64,000 bases of DNA from Pseudalkalibacillus berkeleyi (GTDB lineage: Bacteria; Bacillota; Bacilli; Bacillales; Fictibacillaceae). Of this stretch, positions 44,828 to 51,974 are shown one piece after another. The position numbers and the translations under genes were made by a program. Where the stretch lies: positions 1,240,001 through 1,304,000 of the forward strand of contig NZ_JAKIJS010000001.1 of the NCBI RefSeq assembly GCF_021608225.1, read 5' to 3'. Numbering within the stretch: position 1 is the first letter of the stretch; every line of letters starts with the position of its first letter. Under the pieces are notes generated by a model that was not told the origin of the DNA, searched no databases, and saw nothing but the letters and a program-made list of their open reading frames with translations.

Positions 44828-45658
44828 ATGCTACATATCGTCGCTTGCATTAAGCAAGTGCCTGATACGAAAATCATCAAGATGAATCCCAAAACAAATA
44901 CAATGGATCGGGCAAGTGCGCCAGCGATTTTGAACCCTTATGATGCACATGCCGTTGAAGAAGCAGTAAGAATTAAGAACCGTTATGGAGGGACTGTTTC
45001 TGTATTGACGATGGGCCCGCCACCAGCCGTAAAGGCCATCAAAAAGTGCATTGAAATTGGCGCTGATGAAGGCTATATGATTTCAGATCGAAAATTCGCA
45101 GGTGCAGATACCTTAGCCACTAGTTATGCACTGACGAAGGCGATTGATAAAATCGCGAAAATACAGCCCGTGGACCTCATCATATGTGGAAAGATGACAA
45201 TAGATGGTGATACTGGTCAAGTAGGTCCGGGAATCGCTCGTCGCTTAGATATCCCGCCACTGACATCCGTTAAGAAAGTCGAAGAAGTAAATAAGGATCA
45301 AGGATATGTCGTGGTACATCGTAAAATTGAAGATGGACATGAAGTCATTCAATCTAGCTTGCCTTGTCTGATGTCTGTTGAAAAGGAAATCAATGAAGTG
45401 CCTTATTCTTCATTCCCGAATATGCTCAATGCTGCACGATATCAGCCAGTCATTTGGTCCGTTGATGATTTAGAGGACATTGACATTAAACAATTAGGTT
45501 TAAAAGGCTCACCTACAATTGTTGCAAAAGTATGGGCTCCCCCAAAACCAGAAGGCGGAACAATGTTCGAAGGAAATCCGAAAGAACAAGTCGAGCAATT
45601 ACTTTCGGTCGTTCTAGAAAAGAAAGAACTCTTTCATACTAAGGGGGGATCCGAGTGA
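44828..45658 (+). CDS. fixA: electron transfer flavoprotein beta subunit, FixA-like
   Basis: A 276-residue subunit. It opens LHIVACIKQVPDTKIIKMN and contains DADTGQVGPG-type AMP/FAD segment (DGDTGQVGPGIARRLDIP, about 120) and the C-terminal WAPPKPEGG. Together with the next three genes it forms an ETF:quinone oxidoreductase set with ferredoxin partner. AAAGGAG precedes the ATG, and the stop overlaps the etfA-like GTG by 4 bases. Confidence 0.85.
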   Translation: MLHIVACIKQVPDTKIIKMNPKTNTMDRASAPAILNPYDAHAVEEAVRIKNRYGGTVSVLTMGPPPAVKAIKKCIEIGADEGYMISDRKFAGADTLATSYALTKAIDKIAKIQPVDLIICGKMTIDGDTGQVGPGIARRLDIPPLTSVKKVEEVNKDQGYVVVHRKIEDGHEVIQSSLPCLMSVEKEINEVPYSSFPNMLNAARYQPVIWSVDDLEDIDIKQLGLKGSPTIVAKVWAPPKPEGGTMFEGNPKEQVEQLLSVVLEKKELFHTKGGSE

Positions 45659-46689
45659 ATTTTGAAGAATATAGTGGCGTTTGGGTTTTCATTGAAGAGA
45701 ATGAAGGCAATATCGCACAAGTTTCTTTAGAATTGCTTGGTGCAGGTAGACGTCTTGCAGATAAACGAGGTGTAGACCTTTGTGGTGTCATAATCGGAAA
45801 TGGTGTTACTTTATTATCTGAAACGGTATTCGAGTATGGTGCCGATGTTGTCTATGTTTACGATCAAGAGATCTTCACACATTATCGAACCGAGTCATTT
45901 ATGAAAGCACTTCTTCATTGTAGTGAAAAGTATAAGCCTGAAATTATTTTATATGGTGCGACATCTACAGGAAAAGATTTAGCTAGTGCTGTTGCCACAG
46001 ATCTTCCGACAGGTCTAACTGCAGATACGACCGAGTTAGATGTTGAAGAAGATACAGGCCTTCTACTTGCTAGTCGACCAGCCTTTGGTGGGAACATTAT
46101 GGCGACTATATTATGTAAAAAATATAGACCTCAAATGGCAACGGTTAGGCCTAAAGTTATGAAAGCATTATCACCTGAACCAGGCCGTACAGGAAAGTTA
46201 GTTGAGGAAACGATTGACGTAAAAGAAGAAGATATTAGGACTAAGGTATTAGAAATCGTCAAATCAACTACAAAAAAAGTAAGGATTGATGAAGCTGATA
46301 TTGTAGTGGCGGGTGGAAAAGGTTTAGGTAATGCAGATGGGTTTCAGCTCATCCATCAACTAGCTCAAGCACTTGGTGGTGCAGTTGGAGCTAGCCGAGA
46401 TGTTGTAGAGGCTGGCTGGGTAGAACACCCCCATCAAGTCGGCCAAACAGGTGTAACAGTTACACCTAAAATATACTTCGCAATCGGAATATCTGGTGCG
46501 ATTCAACATTTAGTTGGAATGAAAAATTCTGGCTTGATCATCGCTATCAATAAAGACCCTGATGCTGCAATTTTTGAAGCCAGTCATTATGGGATTGTTG
46601 GAGATGCATTTGAAATCGTTCCTTTACTTATACAAGAGTTCAGTAAAGCATTTGCTGAAGAGGAGGTCGATCATGTCCGAGAGGTTTGA
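45655..46689 (+). CDS. fixB: electron transfer flavoprotein alpha subunit, FixB-like
   Basis: A 344-residue subunit. The FAD-binding C-terminal domain reads VVAGGKGLGNADGFQLIHQLAQALGGAVGASRDVVEAGW, with GQTGVTVTPKIYFAIGISGAIQH and INKDPDAAIF following; these segments (from about 220 to 310) are hallmarks of ETF-alpha. The start is GTG 45655 after AAGGGGGG. Overlaps the fixC-like gene by 17 bases. Confidence 0.86.
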   Translation: MNFEEYSGVWVFIEENEGNIAQVSLELLGAGRRLADKRGVDLCGVIIGNGVTLLSETVFEYGADVVYVYDQEIFTHYRTESFMKALLHCSEKYKPEIILYGATSTGKDLASAVATDLPTGLTADTTELDVEEDTGLLLASRPAFGGNIMATILCKKYRPQMATVRPKVMKALSPEPGRTGKLVEETIDVKEEDIRTKVLEIVKSTTKKVRIDEADIVVAGGKGLGNADGFQLIHQLAQALGGAVGASRDVVEAGWVEHPHQVGQTGVTVTPKIYFAIGISGAIQHLVGMKNSGLIIAINKDPDAAIFEASHYGIVGDAFEIVPLLIQEFSKAFAEEEVDHVREV

Positions 46690-47968
46690 TTGTATCATTG
46701 TAGGTGCTGGTCCAGCTGGAATATCTTGTGCGTATGAACTCGGTAAAGGAGGTGCGAAAGTACTTCTCTTAGAGCGTGGGGAATATCCCGGGTCTAAAAA
46801 CGTCATGGGAGGCGTACTGTACCGACAAATGATGGAGGATGTCATTCCTGACTTTTATAAAGAAGCACCACTAGAGCGTCCCATTGTTGAACAGCGTTTT
46901 ATGATGATGGATAAAGAATCAGCAGTTACATTTGGCTATAAAGGGATGGAATGGGGAAAAGAGCCTTTCAACAACTTTACCGTCCTACGAGCAAAATTCG
47001 ATCAATGGTTTGCTTCGAAAGCTGTAGAGCAAGGTGCAGTGCTTGTGAATGAAACAGTAGTTACCGAATGTATCGTTGAAAACGGAAAGGTCGTAGGGGT
47101 CCGAACGGACAGACCAGACGGTGATGTATACGCTGATGTTGTGGTATTAGCAGATGGTGTCAACTCACTTCTTGCAAAATCACTTGGTTTCCATAAAGAG
47201 TATCGACCTGATGAAGTTGCACTAGCAACAATGGAAATCATTAAACTTGATAAAAAAATCATTGAAGATCGTTTCAATTTAGAACCTGATCAAGGCTGTA
47301 CGATCGAATTGTTCGGCGATGCAACCAAAGGTATTCTTGGGACAGGGTTCTTATATACAAACAAGGGTTCACTGAGCATAGGTGTAGGTACTCTGCTATC
47401 AGGTTTAATCAAGCACAAAATACGCCCACATGAATTGCTCGACTATGTGAAGAACCATCCAATGATTCGTCCTTACTTGCAAGGCGGAGAACAACAGGAA
47501 TATCTTGCCCACCTTATTCCTGAAGGTGGATACAAATCGATGGGTAAAGTAGTTGGCAACGGGGTCATCGTTGTAGGAGATGCCGCGCAACTTGTCAATG
47601 CGATTCATCGAGAAGGTTCGAATTTAGCGATGACCTCAGGTAGGTTTGCAGCTGAAGCTGTATTAAATGCGATGGAGATGGAAGATTTTACTGAATCTAC
47701 ACTAGACCAGTACCGGATCAAACTAATGGATAGTTTTGTTGGCCAGGATATGAAGAAGTATAAAGATTCTACACATCACTTTGATAAATTTCCACAATAT
47801 TTCGGTGATTATATTCCAATGATGAACCAAGCTGCTAGTCAAATGTTTACGGTAGACGGAAAATCAAAATGGGAAAAGCAAAAAAAGATCTGGAAAGACA
47901 TCGGAACGCCACGGGAAAAAATCAAAATTGCTCGAGACATGTATCGAGCATGGAAGGTGATGAAATAA
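46673..47968 (+). CDS. fixC: FixC-like FAD-dependent ETF:quinone oxidoreductase
   Basis: A 431-residue flavoprotein. The N-terminal VGAGPAGISCAYELGKGGAKVLLLER motif (about 9-33) binds FAD; GYKSMGKVVGNGVIVVGDAAQLVNAIHREGSNLAM near 300 is the second FAD and quinone-site segment. ATG 46673 follows GAGGAGG inside the fixB 3' end. The complex links a flavin-bifurcating ETF to the quinone pool. Confidence 0.87.
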   Translation: MSERFDCIIVGAGPAGISCAYELGKGGAKVLLLERGEYPGSKNVMGGVLYRQMMEDVIPDFYKEAPLERPIVEQRFMMMDKESAVTFGYKGMEWGKEPFNNFTVLRAKFDQWFASKAVEQGAVLVNETVVTECIVENGKVVGVRTDRPDGDVYADVVVLADGVNSLLAKSLGFHKEYRPDEVALATMEIIKLDKKIIEDRFNLEPDQGCTIELFGDATKGILGTGFLYTNKGSLSIGVGTLLSGLIKHKIRPHELLDYVKNHPMIRPYLQGGEQQEYLAHLIPEGGYKSMGKVVGNGVIVVGDAAQLVNAIHREGSNLAMTSGRFAAEAVLNAMEMEDFTESTLDQYRIKLMDSFVGQDMKKYKDSTHHFDKFPQYFGDYIPMMNQAASQMFTVDGKSKWEKQKKIWKDIGTPREKIKIARDMYRAWKVMK

Positions 47969-48264
47969 TGAATGAGGGGAAGAAGCCGCAATCAATAGAA
48001 GAAAAACAATACTTAGTTCGTTTTAATGCAGATACGAAATCTCATTTACATGTAAAGAATCCTGAAATTTGTTTGACAGATTGTCCAGATAAAATTTGTA
48101 CGTTATTCTGTCCTGCAGAAATTTACAAGTGGGAAGATATCCGGATGCACATTGGATATGAGGGTTGTCATGAATGTGGCAGCTGTCGGATTGGATGCCC
48201 ACACGAAAACATTGATTGGGTTTATCCAAAAGGCGGGCACGGCATCCTGTTTAGATTAGGTTAA
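47968..48264 (+). CDS. fixX: FixX-like ferredoxin partner
   Basis: A 98-residue ferredoxin-like protein. The cysteines lie in CLTDCPDKICTLFCPAEIY and YEGCHECGSCRIGCP, giving one [4Fe-4S] binding set (CxxCxxxxCP-type) as in FixX. The ATG overlaps the fixC TAA (TAATG). It transfers electrons between FixABC modules and quinone oxidoreductase. It closes the operon before a strong terminator. Confidence 0.85.
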   Translation: MNEGKKPQSIEEKQYLVRFNADTKSHLHVKNPEICLTDCPDKICTLFCPAEIYKWEDIRMHIGYEGCHECGSCRIGCPHENIDWVYPKGGHGILFRLG

Positions 48265-48300
48265 TCGGCAAGAAGAGATACGAATCACATTAGGCATAAT

Positions 48301-48357
48301 CAAGGGGCTGTGATAAAGTCAGTGAAAACTGACTTTATGACAACCCCTTGTTTTTTC
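48301..48357 (+). terminator. strong terminator of the fixABCX-like operon
   Basis: CAAGGGG...GTGATAAAGTCAGT / ACTGACTTTATGAC...CCCCTTG, followed by TTTTTT. Confidence 0.93.
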
Positions 48358-48446
48358 ATTCAATACATGAATGATATGTATCTTTGTACATTATTTCACA
48401 AATATGCACAAAAAGAGGAGAAGATATCTATACTTCTATCTCTCTT

Positions 48447-48773
48447 TTATTTAACAACTGTAAACAACTGATCTTCTTTTGCTTTTTTCTCTAACTCGCT
48501 CGTATAATCAATCGCCTTATGAATGGAGGTAAAGCTATCAGATACATAGTAGGGTAGTTTATAATCGAATCCACCACAATCCTTTGAAGGATAAATGATA
48601 ACATTCCATTGGTATGCACCAGTGTTTTTATCCATCTCGTTACCCTCAAGCGCAATCAACCAGTGGGTACACGTATCACAATCCGATTGTTCTTTAACAG
48701 ATGCACGATCTGCATCGCCTATCATTATCAAAGCTCTTTGATAAAACTCACCGTAATTTGGGGCATTTCTCAT
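48447..48773 (-). CDS. hypothetical protein, 108 residues, probably sporulation-expressed
   Basis: A soluble protein beginning MRNAPNYGEFYQRALIMIGD and carrying a CDTC pair near residue 32 and KDCGG near 65. The ATG at 48773 lies 8 bases after GGGAG; an alternative ATG two codons upstream is too close to it. GTACATATATT upstream resembles a sigma-K -10 element found before neighbouring spore genes. I do not recognise the family. Confidence 0.6.
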   Translation of the reverse strand: MRNAPNYGEFYQRALIMIGDADRASVKEQSDCDTCTHWLIALEGNEMDKNTGAYQWNVIIYPSKDCGGFDYKLPYYVSDSFTSIHKAIDYTSELEKKAKEDQLFTVVK

Positions 48774-48820
48774 AGGCATCACTCCCTTTATTACTTAATG
48801 ACATAAAAGTGTCTTATTCC

Positions 48821-48831
48821 AATATATGTAC
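48821..48831 (-). promoter_or_regulatory. sigma-K-like -10 element
   Basis: GTACATATATT on the minus strand, about 48 bases before the start at 48773. The CATATATT(G) core fits the sigma-K -10 consensus CATANNNTA in most positions. A clean -35 AC at 16-17 bp is not evident. Confidence 0.4.
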
Positions 48832-48880
48832 GACCTGATTAAATGATCATCAAAATTGTTGTAATTTCCTAATAAAAAAA

Positions 48881-48904
48881 TGAGATTGACATACGTCAAC
48901 CTCA
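48881..48904 (-). terminator. Rho-independent terminator of the yjcZ-type gene
   Basis: On the minus strand TGAGGTTGAC-gtat-GTCAATCTCA is followed by TTTTTTT. Confidence 0.85.
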
Positions 48905-48919
48905 TTACAAGACAATTTT

Positions 48920-49063
48920 CTAATACCAGAAACCGCCGCCACAACCTCTTCTACGACGATTGTTGCCACCGTAACCAGCCGCTCCTACGATAATTAACAA
49001 AATAAACAATACTAGGATCAAGGCAAAATATTTTCCGCCTACGCCACCAATTGCTTCACTCAC
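48920..49063 (-). CDS. YjcZ family sporulation protein
   Basis: A 47-residue mini-protein: GTG start after GGAGG, SEAIGGVGGKYFALILVLFI-type hydrophobic helix, then a basic and glycine-rich tail with NNRRRRGCGGGFWY. This is the YjcZ/YhaQ-like family of Bacillaceae sporulation membrane peptides. The preceding GTACATATATTA fits a sigma-K -10 element. Confidence 0.85.
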   Translation of the reverse strand: MSEAIGGVGGKYFALILVLFILLIIVGAAGYGGNNRRRRGCGGGFWY

Positions 49064-49085
49064 ATTAATAACCTCCTTTCCTTTC

Positions 49086-49097
49086 TAATATATGTAC
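49086..49097 (-). promoter_or_regulatory. sigma-K-like -10 element of the yjcZ-type gene
   Basis: GTACATATATTA on the minus strand, about 30 bases before the GTG start. CATATATTA matches CATANNNTA fully. Confidence 0.5.
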
Positions 49098-49204
49098 AAG
49101 CACCATTAAAGGGACAGGCATTCGAGTAGGAAATAGGAAAATAGGCAATATGTTTTTATTCAAACGCCAAACCCCTTATAATTTTGGAAAGGAGTGATAA
49201 AAAG

Positions 49205-49966
49205 ATGTTGCTAGAAAAATTACCTGAAGTTCAACTGCAAGATCTAAATGGAAATCCTTATTCGACTAACCAGTTAAAAGGAAAGAAAGCCTTAATTTTC
49301 ATGTGGGCTTCCTGGTGAAGATGTCGTGAGCAACTGCCTGGATGGCAGGAATTTTATGAAAACGTCGCAAATGAAGATTTTGAAATTCTTTCTGTAGCGG
49401 TAGACCTTCAAGGACCCGAAGTAGTAAAACCTTATGTAGGAGAAACCTCTTTCAAAACCGTTGTAGACAGCGAAAATAAGTTAAGTAGTCTATTTAATTT
49501 CAAAATTGTACCTAACGGCATATTTGTCGATAAAGACGGAACAATAAGGTTAATTAAGCAAGGGTTTAAGGTTACTGATGAAACACATACCTCAGCGGTA
49601 CAACAATTGATCAATAGTGAGGCGGATCGTATCGAGCTTGATGATCCTTATTATTCACCATCCACAGAAGTGGAGAAAGTACAAGTACAATTAGCCGAAA
49701 CCAAATTCAAGCTTGGGATGCAATATTTGAATAATGCAAACAAAGACGAAGCATTGAAAGAATTAGATGAGGCGATCAAACTTGATCCAGACAATTTCCT
49801 GATTCGAAAACAAAGATGGTATATACGTTATCCTGAAAAGTTTAACGGGACCATCGATACAGATTGGCAACAAGCGCTTCTGAAGCAGGAAAAGGAAGAT
49901 GAAGCCAAAGCGCGTGGTGACCTTGAATGTGGACCCGATGGTTGTGAAATACCAGGTACAAACTAA
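49205..49966 (+). CDS. TlpA/thioredoxin-like protein with in-frame TGA at the active site and a TPR-like C-terminus; probable selenoprotein
   Basis: Reading from ATG 49205, well placed after GGAAAGGAG, the frame meets TGA at 49316 (codon 38) and then stays open to TAA 49964, giving 253 residues. The context reads FMWASW-U-RCREQLPGW: thioredoxin-like proteins have Cys directly after this Trp, so the TGA gives a UxC active site. Residues about 1-140 are a TlpA/ResA-like fold (FEILSVAVDLQG, IVPNGIFVDKDGTIR). Residues about 160-215 look like a TPR pair (NNANKDEALKELDEAIKLDP), and the protein ends with a CGPDGC pair. No signal peptide is present. A stem-loop follows the TGA by 15 nt. It is 31 bases upstream of the DUF3179-like selenoprotein gene. 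Confidence 0.87.
49334..49348 (+). promoter_or_regulatory. candidate bacterial SECIS stem-loop
   Basis: CTGCC (49334-49338), loop TGGAT, GGCAG (49344-49348): perfect 5-bp stem beginning 15 nt after the TGA, with GG in the loop 21-22 nt after it. Same spacing, stem length and near-identical loop as the element in the next gene. Confidence 0.72.
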
Positions 49967-49997
49967 ACGTCAGAGTAGCAATCTGGAGGAGAATATC

Positions 49998-50855
49998 TTG
50001 GAAGAGCAACAATTTGATCGAAGTAGGGCGACATTGAAGAAGAAGGATTTGTTCACCCGATTCAATGTCAAAGACCATAAACATGTAAAAGACATTGAAA
50101 AGAGTAGTTTGAAATCGGATGACGAAATATTAGTAATTGAACGATTAGGGAAAAGACTTGCGTTCTCAATGAAGCAAATGGCTTACCACCACGTTGCTCA
50201 AGGGGAACTTTCAAATGAACCATACATTGTCAATTTCTGAGTCGTTTGCCATAGTGGAACTGGGATGGTTCCTATTGTGAATGGGAAAGTACATCATTTT
50301 GGTCCAAGAGGACTATACGACGGAATGGTATTAATAAGTGACGATGAAACCAATTCCTATTGGAATCATGTTACAGGTGAGTGTGTCTACGGAGAATTAG
50401 AAGGGGAACGGTTACAAACGTTTCCGATTGAACATACAACTGTTAAAGCTGCAATGAACAAATACAAAGATCTGAAGATCGCACTATTTAATCCTTCCAT
50501 CAAGATGAAGCTTCTTTCATTCGTTATGACTCGAGGTAAGAAAAAGAGTTTCTTACCTCCTGGTTTCGAGCAAACGATGGGTGTTCTGGATGATCGCCTA
50601 CCTAAAATGTCAAGTGGACTAGGCGTTATTTTAGGTGAACATCAACGATTTTATCCTGTCGATACGGTAAAAAGTAAGGGTGGGACGATTTACGATTCAA
50701 TACACGGTAGAACCGTTACGGTTCAGTTGAATCCCGATGCTGGAGTCCCTCAAGCGACCTTCACCGACAACCAGGTAGAAAAACCGATGCAGCTATTTAC
50801 GAGATGGTATGGCTTTAGCTTAACCTATCCTAATTGCGAAGTATACGATGGATAA
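49998..50855 (+). CDS. DUF3179-like protein with in-frame TGA at a CxxC position; probable selenoprotein
   Basis: A 285-residue reading from TTG 49998, 8 bases after CTGGAGGAG. It contains TGA at 50238-50240 (codon 81) and continues open to TAA 50853. Across the TGA it reads EPYIVNF-U-VVCHSGTGMVP, where DUF3179 proteins have a CxxC motif, so UxxC is formed. The downstream part (GKVHHFGPRGLYDG, DDETNSYWNHVTGE, GELEGERLQTFP) follows the DUF3179 pattern closely. Function of the family is not established. It is in an operon with the TGA-bearing thioredoxin-like gene, suggesting that the two interact. Confidence 0.84.
50256..50272 (+). promoter_or_regulatory. candidate bacterial SECIS stem-loop
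   Basis: GGAAC (50256-50260), loop TGGGATG, GTTCC (50268-50272): perfect 5-bp stem beginning 15 nt after the TGA, with GGG in the loop 22-24 nt after it. Confidence 0.72.
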
Positions 50856-50864
50856 GACATATGT

Positions 50865-50899
50865 AATGAGAGGACTCTTTACCCTGAGTTCCTCTCATT
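50865..50899. terminator. hairpin terminator between convergent genes
   Basis: AATGAGAGGA (50865-50874) / TCCTCTCATT (50890-50899), perfect 10-bp stem. It ends the selenoprotein pair and faces the phospholipase-like gene. Confidence 0.75.
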
Positions 50900-50903
50900 C
50901 TTA

Positions 50904-51179
50904 TTACCTTAAGAAAAACGTTTTGATCTTCATAAAGTTATATAATAACCTTGCATGTCGTGCTTCTTCAGAGTCATACTGCATTTCTTCACGTAAGCGT
51001 TCCATAAATGCTAAGTCACACTCTAAACACGGTCCATGAAAGTCATAACACTCATCATGTGCTTTACATGCTGCATCAACATCATTTATTGGAAAACCAG
51101 GACCACTACACCCGGGACCACACCACTTATAGCCTGGAAAAATGCAAAAACCTCTTTTTGTTCTTCCGCCCACGAACAT
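50904..51179 (-). CDS. small secretory-phospholipase-A2-like protein
   Basis: A 91-residue protein with eight cysteines. CGPGCSGPGFPINDVDAACKAHDECYD (about 20-46) contains the calcium-loop-like glycine segment and the DAAC..HDECYD motif of the phospholipase A2 superfamily, with catalytic His-Asp. No signal peptide is present, so release would be with the spore or mother cell. AGGGAGG precedes the ATG. It lies among late-sporulation genes. Confidence 0.7.
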   Translation of the reverse strand: MFVGGRTKRGFCIFPGYKWCGPGCSGPGFPINDVDAACKAHDECYDFHGPCLECDLAFMERLREEMQYDSEEARHARLLYNFMKIKTFFLR

Positions 51180-51324
51180 TAACCTCCCTACTCAAGCATG
51201 TGTACAAGCTTTGTTGTTACTAGATTATGCTTTACCTCGTATGTAAGTTTGTTCGTATACCCAAATGAAATCAAAGAATCCAATCTAAATGAAAAATGTG
51301 CACATCACATGAATACTTGTCCAA

Positions 51325-51350
51325 ACACATTTCTTAATGGTACATAAAAT
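51325..51350 (+). promoter_or_regulatory. sigma-K-like promoter of the 51401 mini-gene
   Basis: AC (51325-51326), 16 bp, CATAAAAT (51343-51350), a good match to the sigma-K consensus AC-N16/17-CATANNNTA. It lies about 55 bases before the start. Confidence 0.45.
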
Positions 51351-51400
51351 GATAGTGAGAAGTATTCCTTCTTAATCTTTTTGAGAAAGGAGTTTTTTAC

Positions 51401-51493
51401 TTGTCATATTCAAATAATGGATCAGGGTTCATTCTAATACTAGTATTGTATATTCTACTTGTTATCGTAGGTGTCAGCTTCGTAAAGTGGTAA
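51401..51493 (+). CDS. YjcZ-like mini-protein, 30 residues
   Basis: TTG start 9 bases after GAAAGGAG. Translated as MSYSNNGSGFILILVLYILL, then VIVGVSFVKW: the single hydrophobic helix and short glycine-containing head are those of the YjcZ sporulation peptides. It is the smallest gene of the window. Confidence 0.72.
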   Translation: MSYSNNGSGFILILVLYILLVIVGVSFVKW

Positions 51494-51523
51494 ACCCATT
51501 AACTCTTAGATAATCGTTAACGA

Positions 51524-51556
51524 AGGTCACAACTGTATTTTAGTTGTGGTCTTTTC
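51524..51556 (+). terminator. terminator of the 51401 mini-gene
   Basis: CACAACT (51528-51534) / AGTTGTG (51542-51548), then GTCTTTT. Confidence 0.7.
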
Positions 51557-51662
51557 AACGATCGTCAGAAAGGAGGATTAACTATAATATTCAAATACAT
51601 ATAGGGAGATTCCCTCGCCAATCTTTGACGTGAAAATCTCCTTAAATATTCAGTATGACAGA

Positions 51663-51806
51663 CTAGTATCCATATCCCCCGTGGCCATAACCGTCGTCAC
51701 AGCAATATCCACTCATTGCTGTTGCTCCAATGATAATCAACAAGATAAAGAGTACAACAATTAAAGCAAATCCACCGCCATATTTATATCCTCCACCATC
51801 ACTCAT
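51663..51806 (-). CDS. YjcZ family sporulation protein
   Basis: A 47-residue mini-protein opening [20 protein letters not shown], with a single helix and a cysteine, glycine and tyrosine-rich tail ([15 protein letters not shown]). GGGAGGT precedes the ATG at 51806. The longer reading to 51941 has no ribosome binding site. The GTACATATATT element lies 34 bases upstream. Confidence 0.85.
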   Translation of the reverse strand: MSDGGGYKYGGGFALIVVLFILLIIIGATAMSGYCCDDGYGHGGYGY

Positions 51807-51839
51807 TTCAATTACCTCCCAAATATGAATTACCTTAGC

Positions 51840-51850
51840 AATATATGTAC
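51840..51850 (-). promoter_or_regulatory. sigma-K-like -10 element of the second yjcZ-type gene
   Basis: GTACATATATT on the minus strand; an AC dinucleotide lies 15 bp before CATA. Confidence 0.45.
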
Positions 51851-51926
51851 CAGGAATATAAAGTGAACAGTTTATACAAAGAATCTTGTAAATTAGGCAT
51901 TTGTGCAATTTGTCCGTAAAATAGGA

Positions 51927-51965
51927 AAGAAGGATCTGCACGACAAAGCAGATCCTTCTTTTTTT
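51927..51965. terminator. terminator of the Rieske gene, bidirectional
   Basis: AAGAAGGATCTGC (51927-51939) / GCAGATCCTTCTT (51948-51960), perfect 13-bp stem, T-run on the + side and T-rich on the - side. Confidence 0.88.
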
Positions 51966-51974
51966 CTGTTATCA

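Noticed and set aside
49607-49966. A separate small TPR protein starting within the thioredoxin-like gene
   Set aside because: It is the in-frame C-terminal part of the 49205 gene and has no ribosome site of its own.
50265-50855. A separate 196-residue protein starting after the third TGA
   Set aside because: Its first residues belong to the same DUF3179-like domain as the part before the TGA, and no proper ribosome site precedes it.
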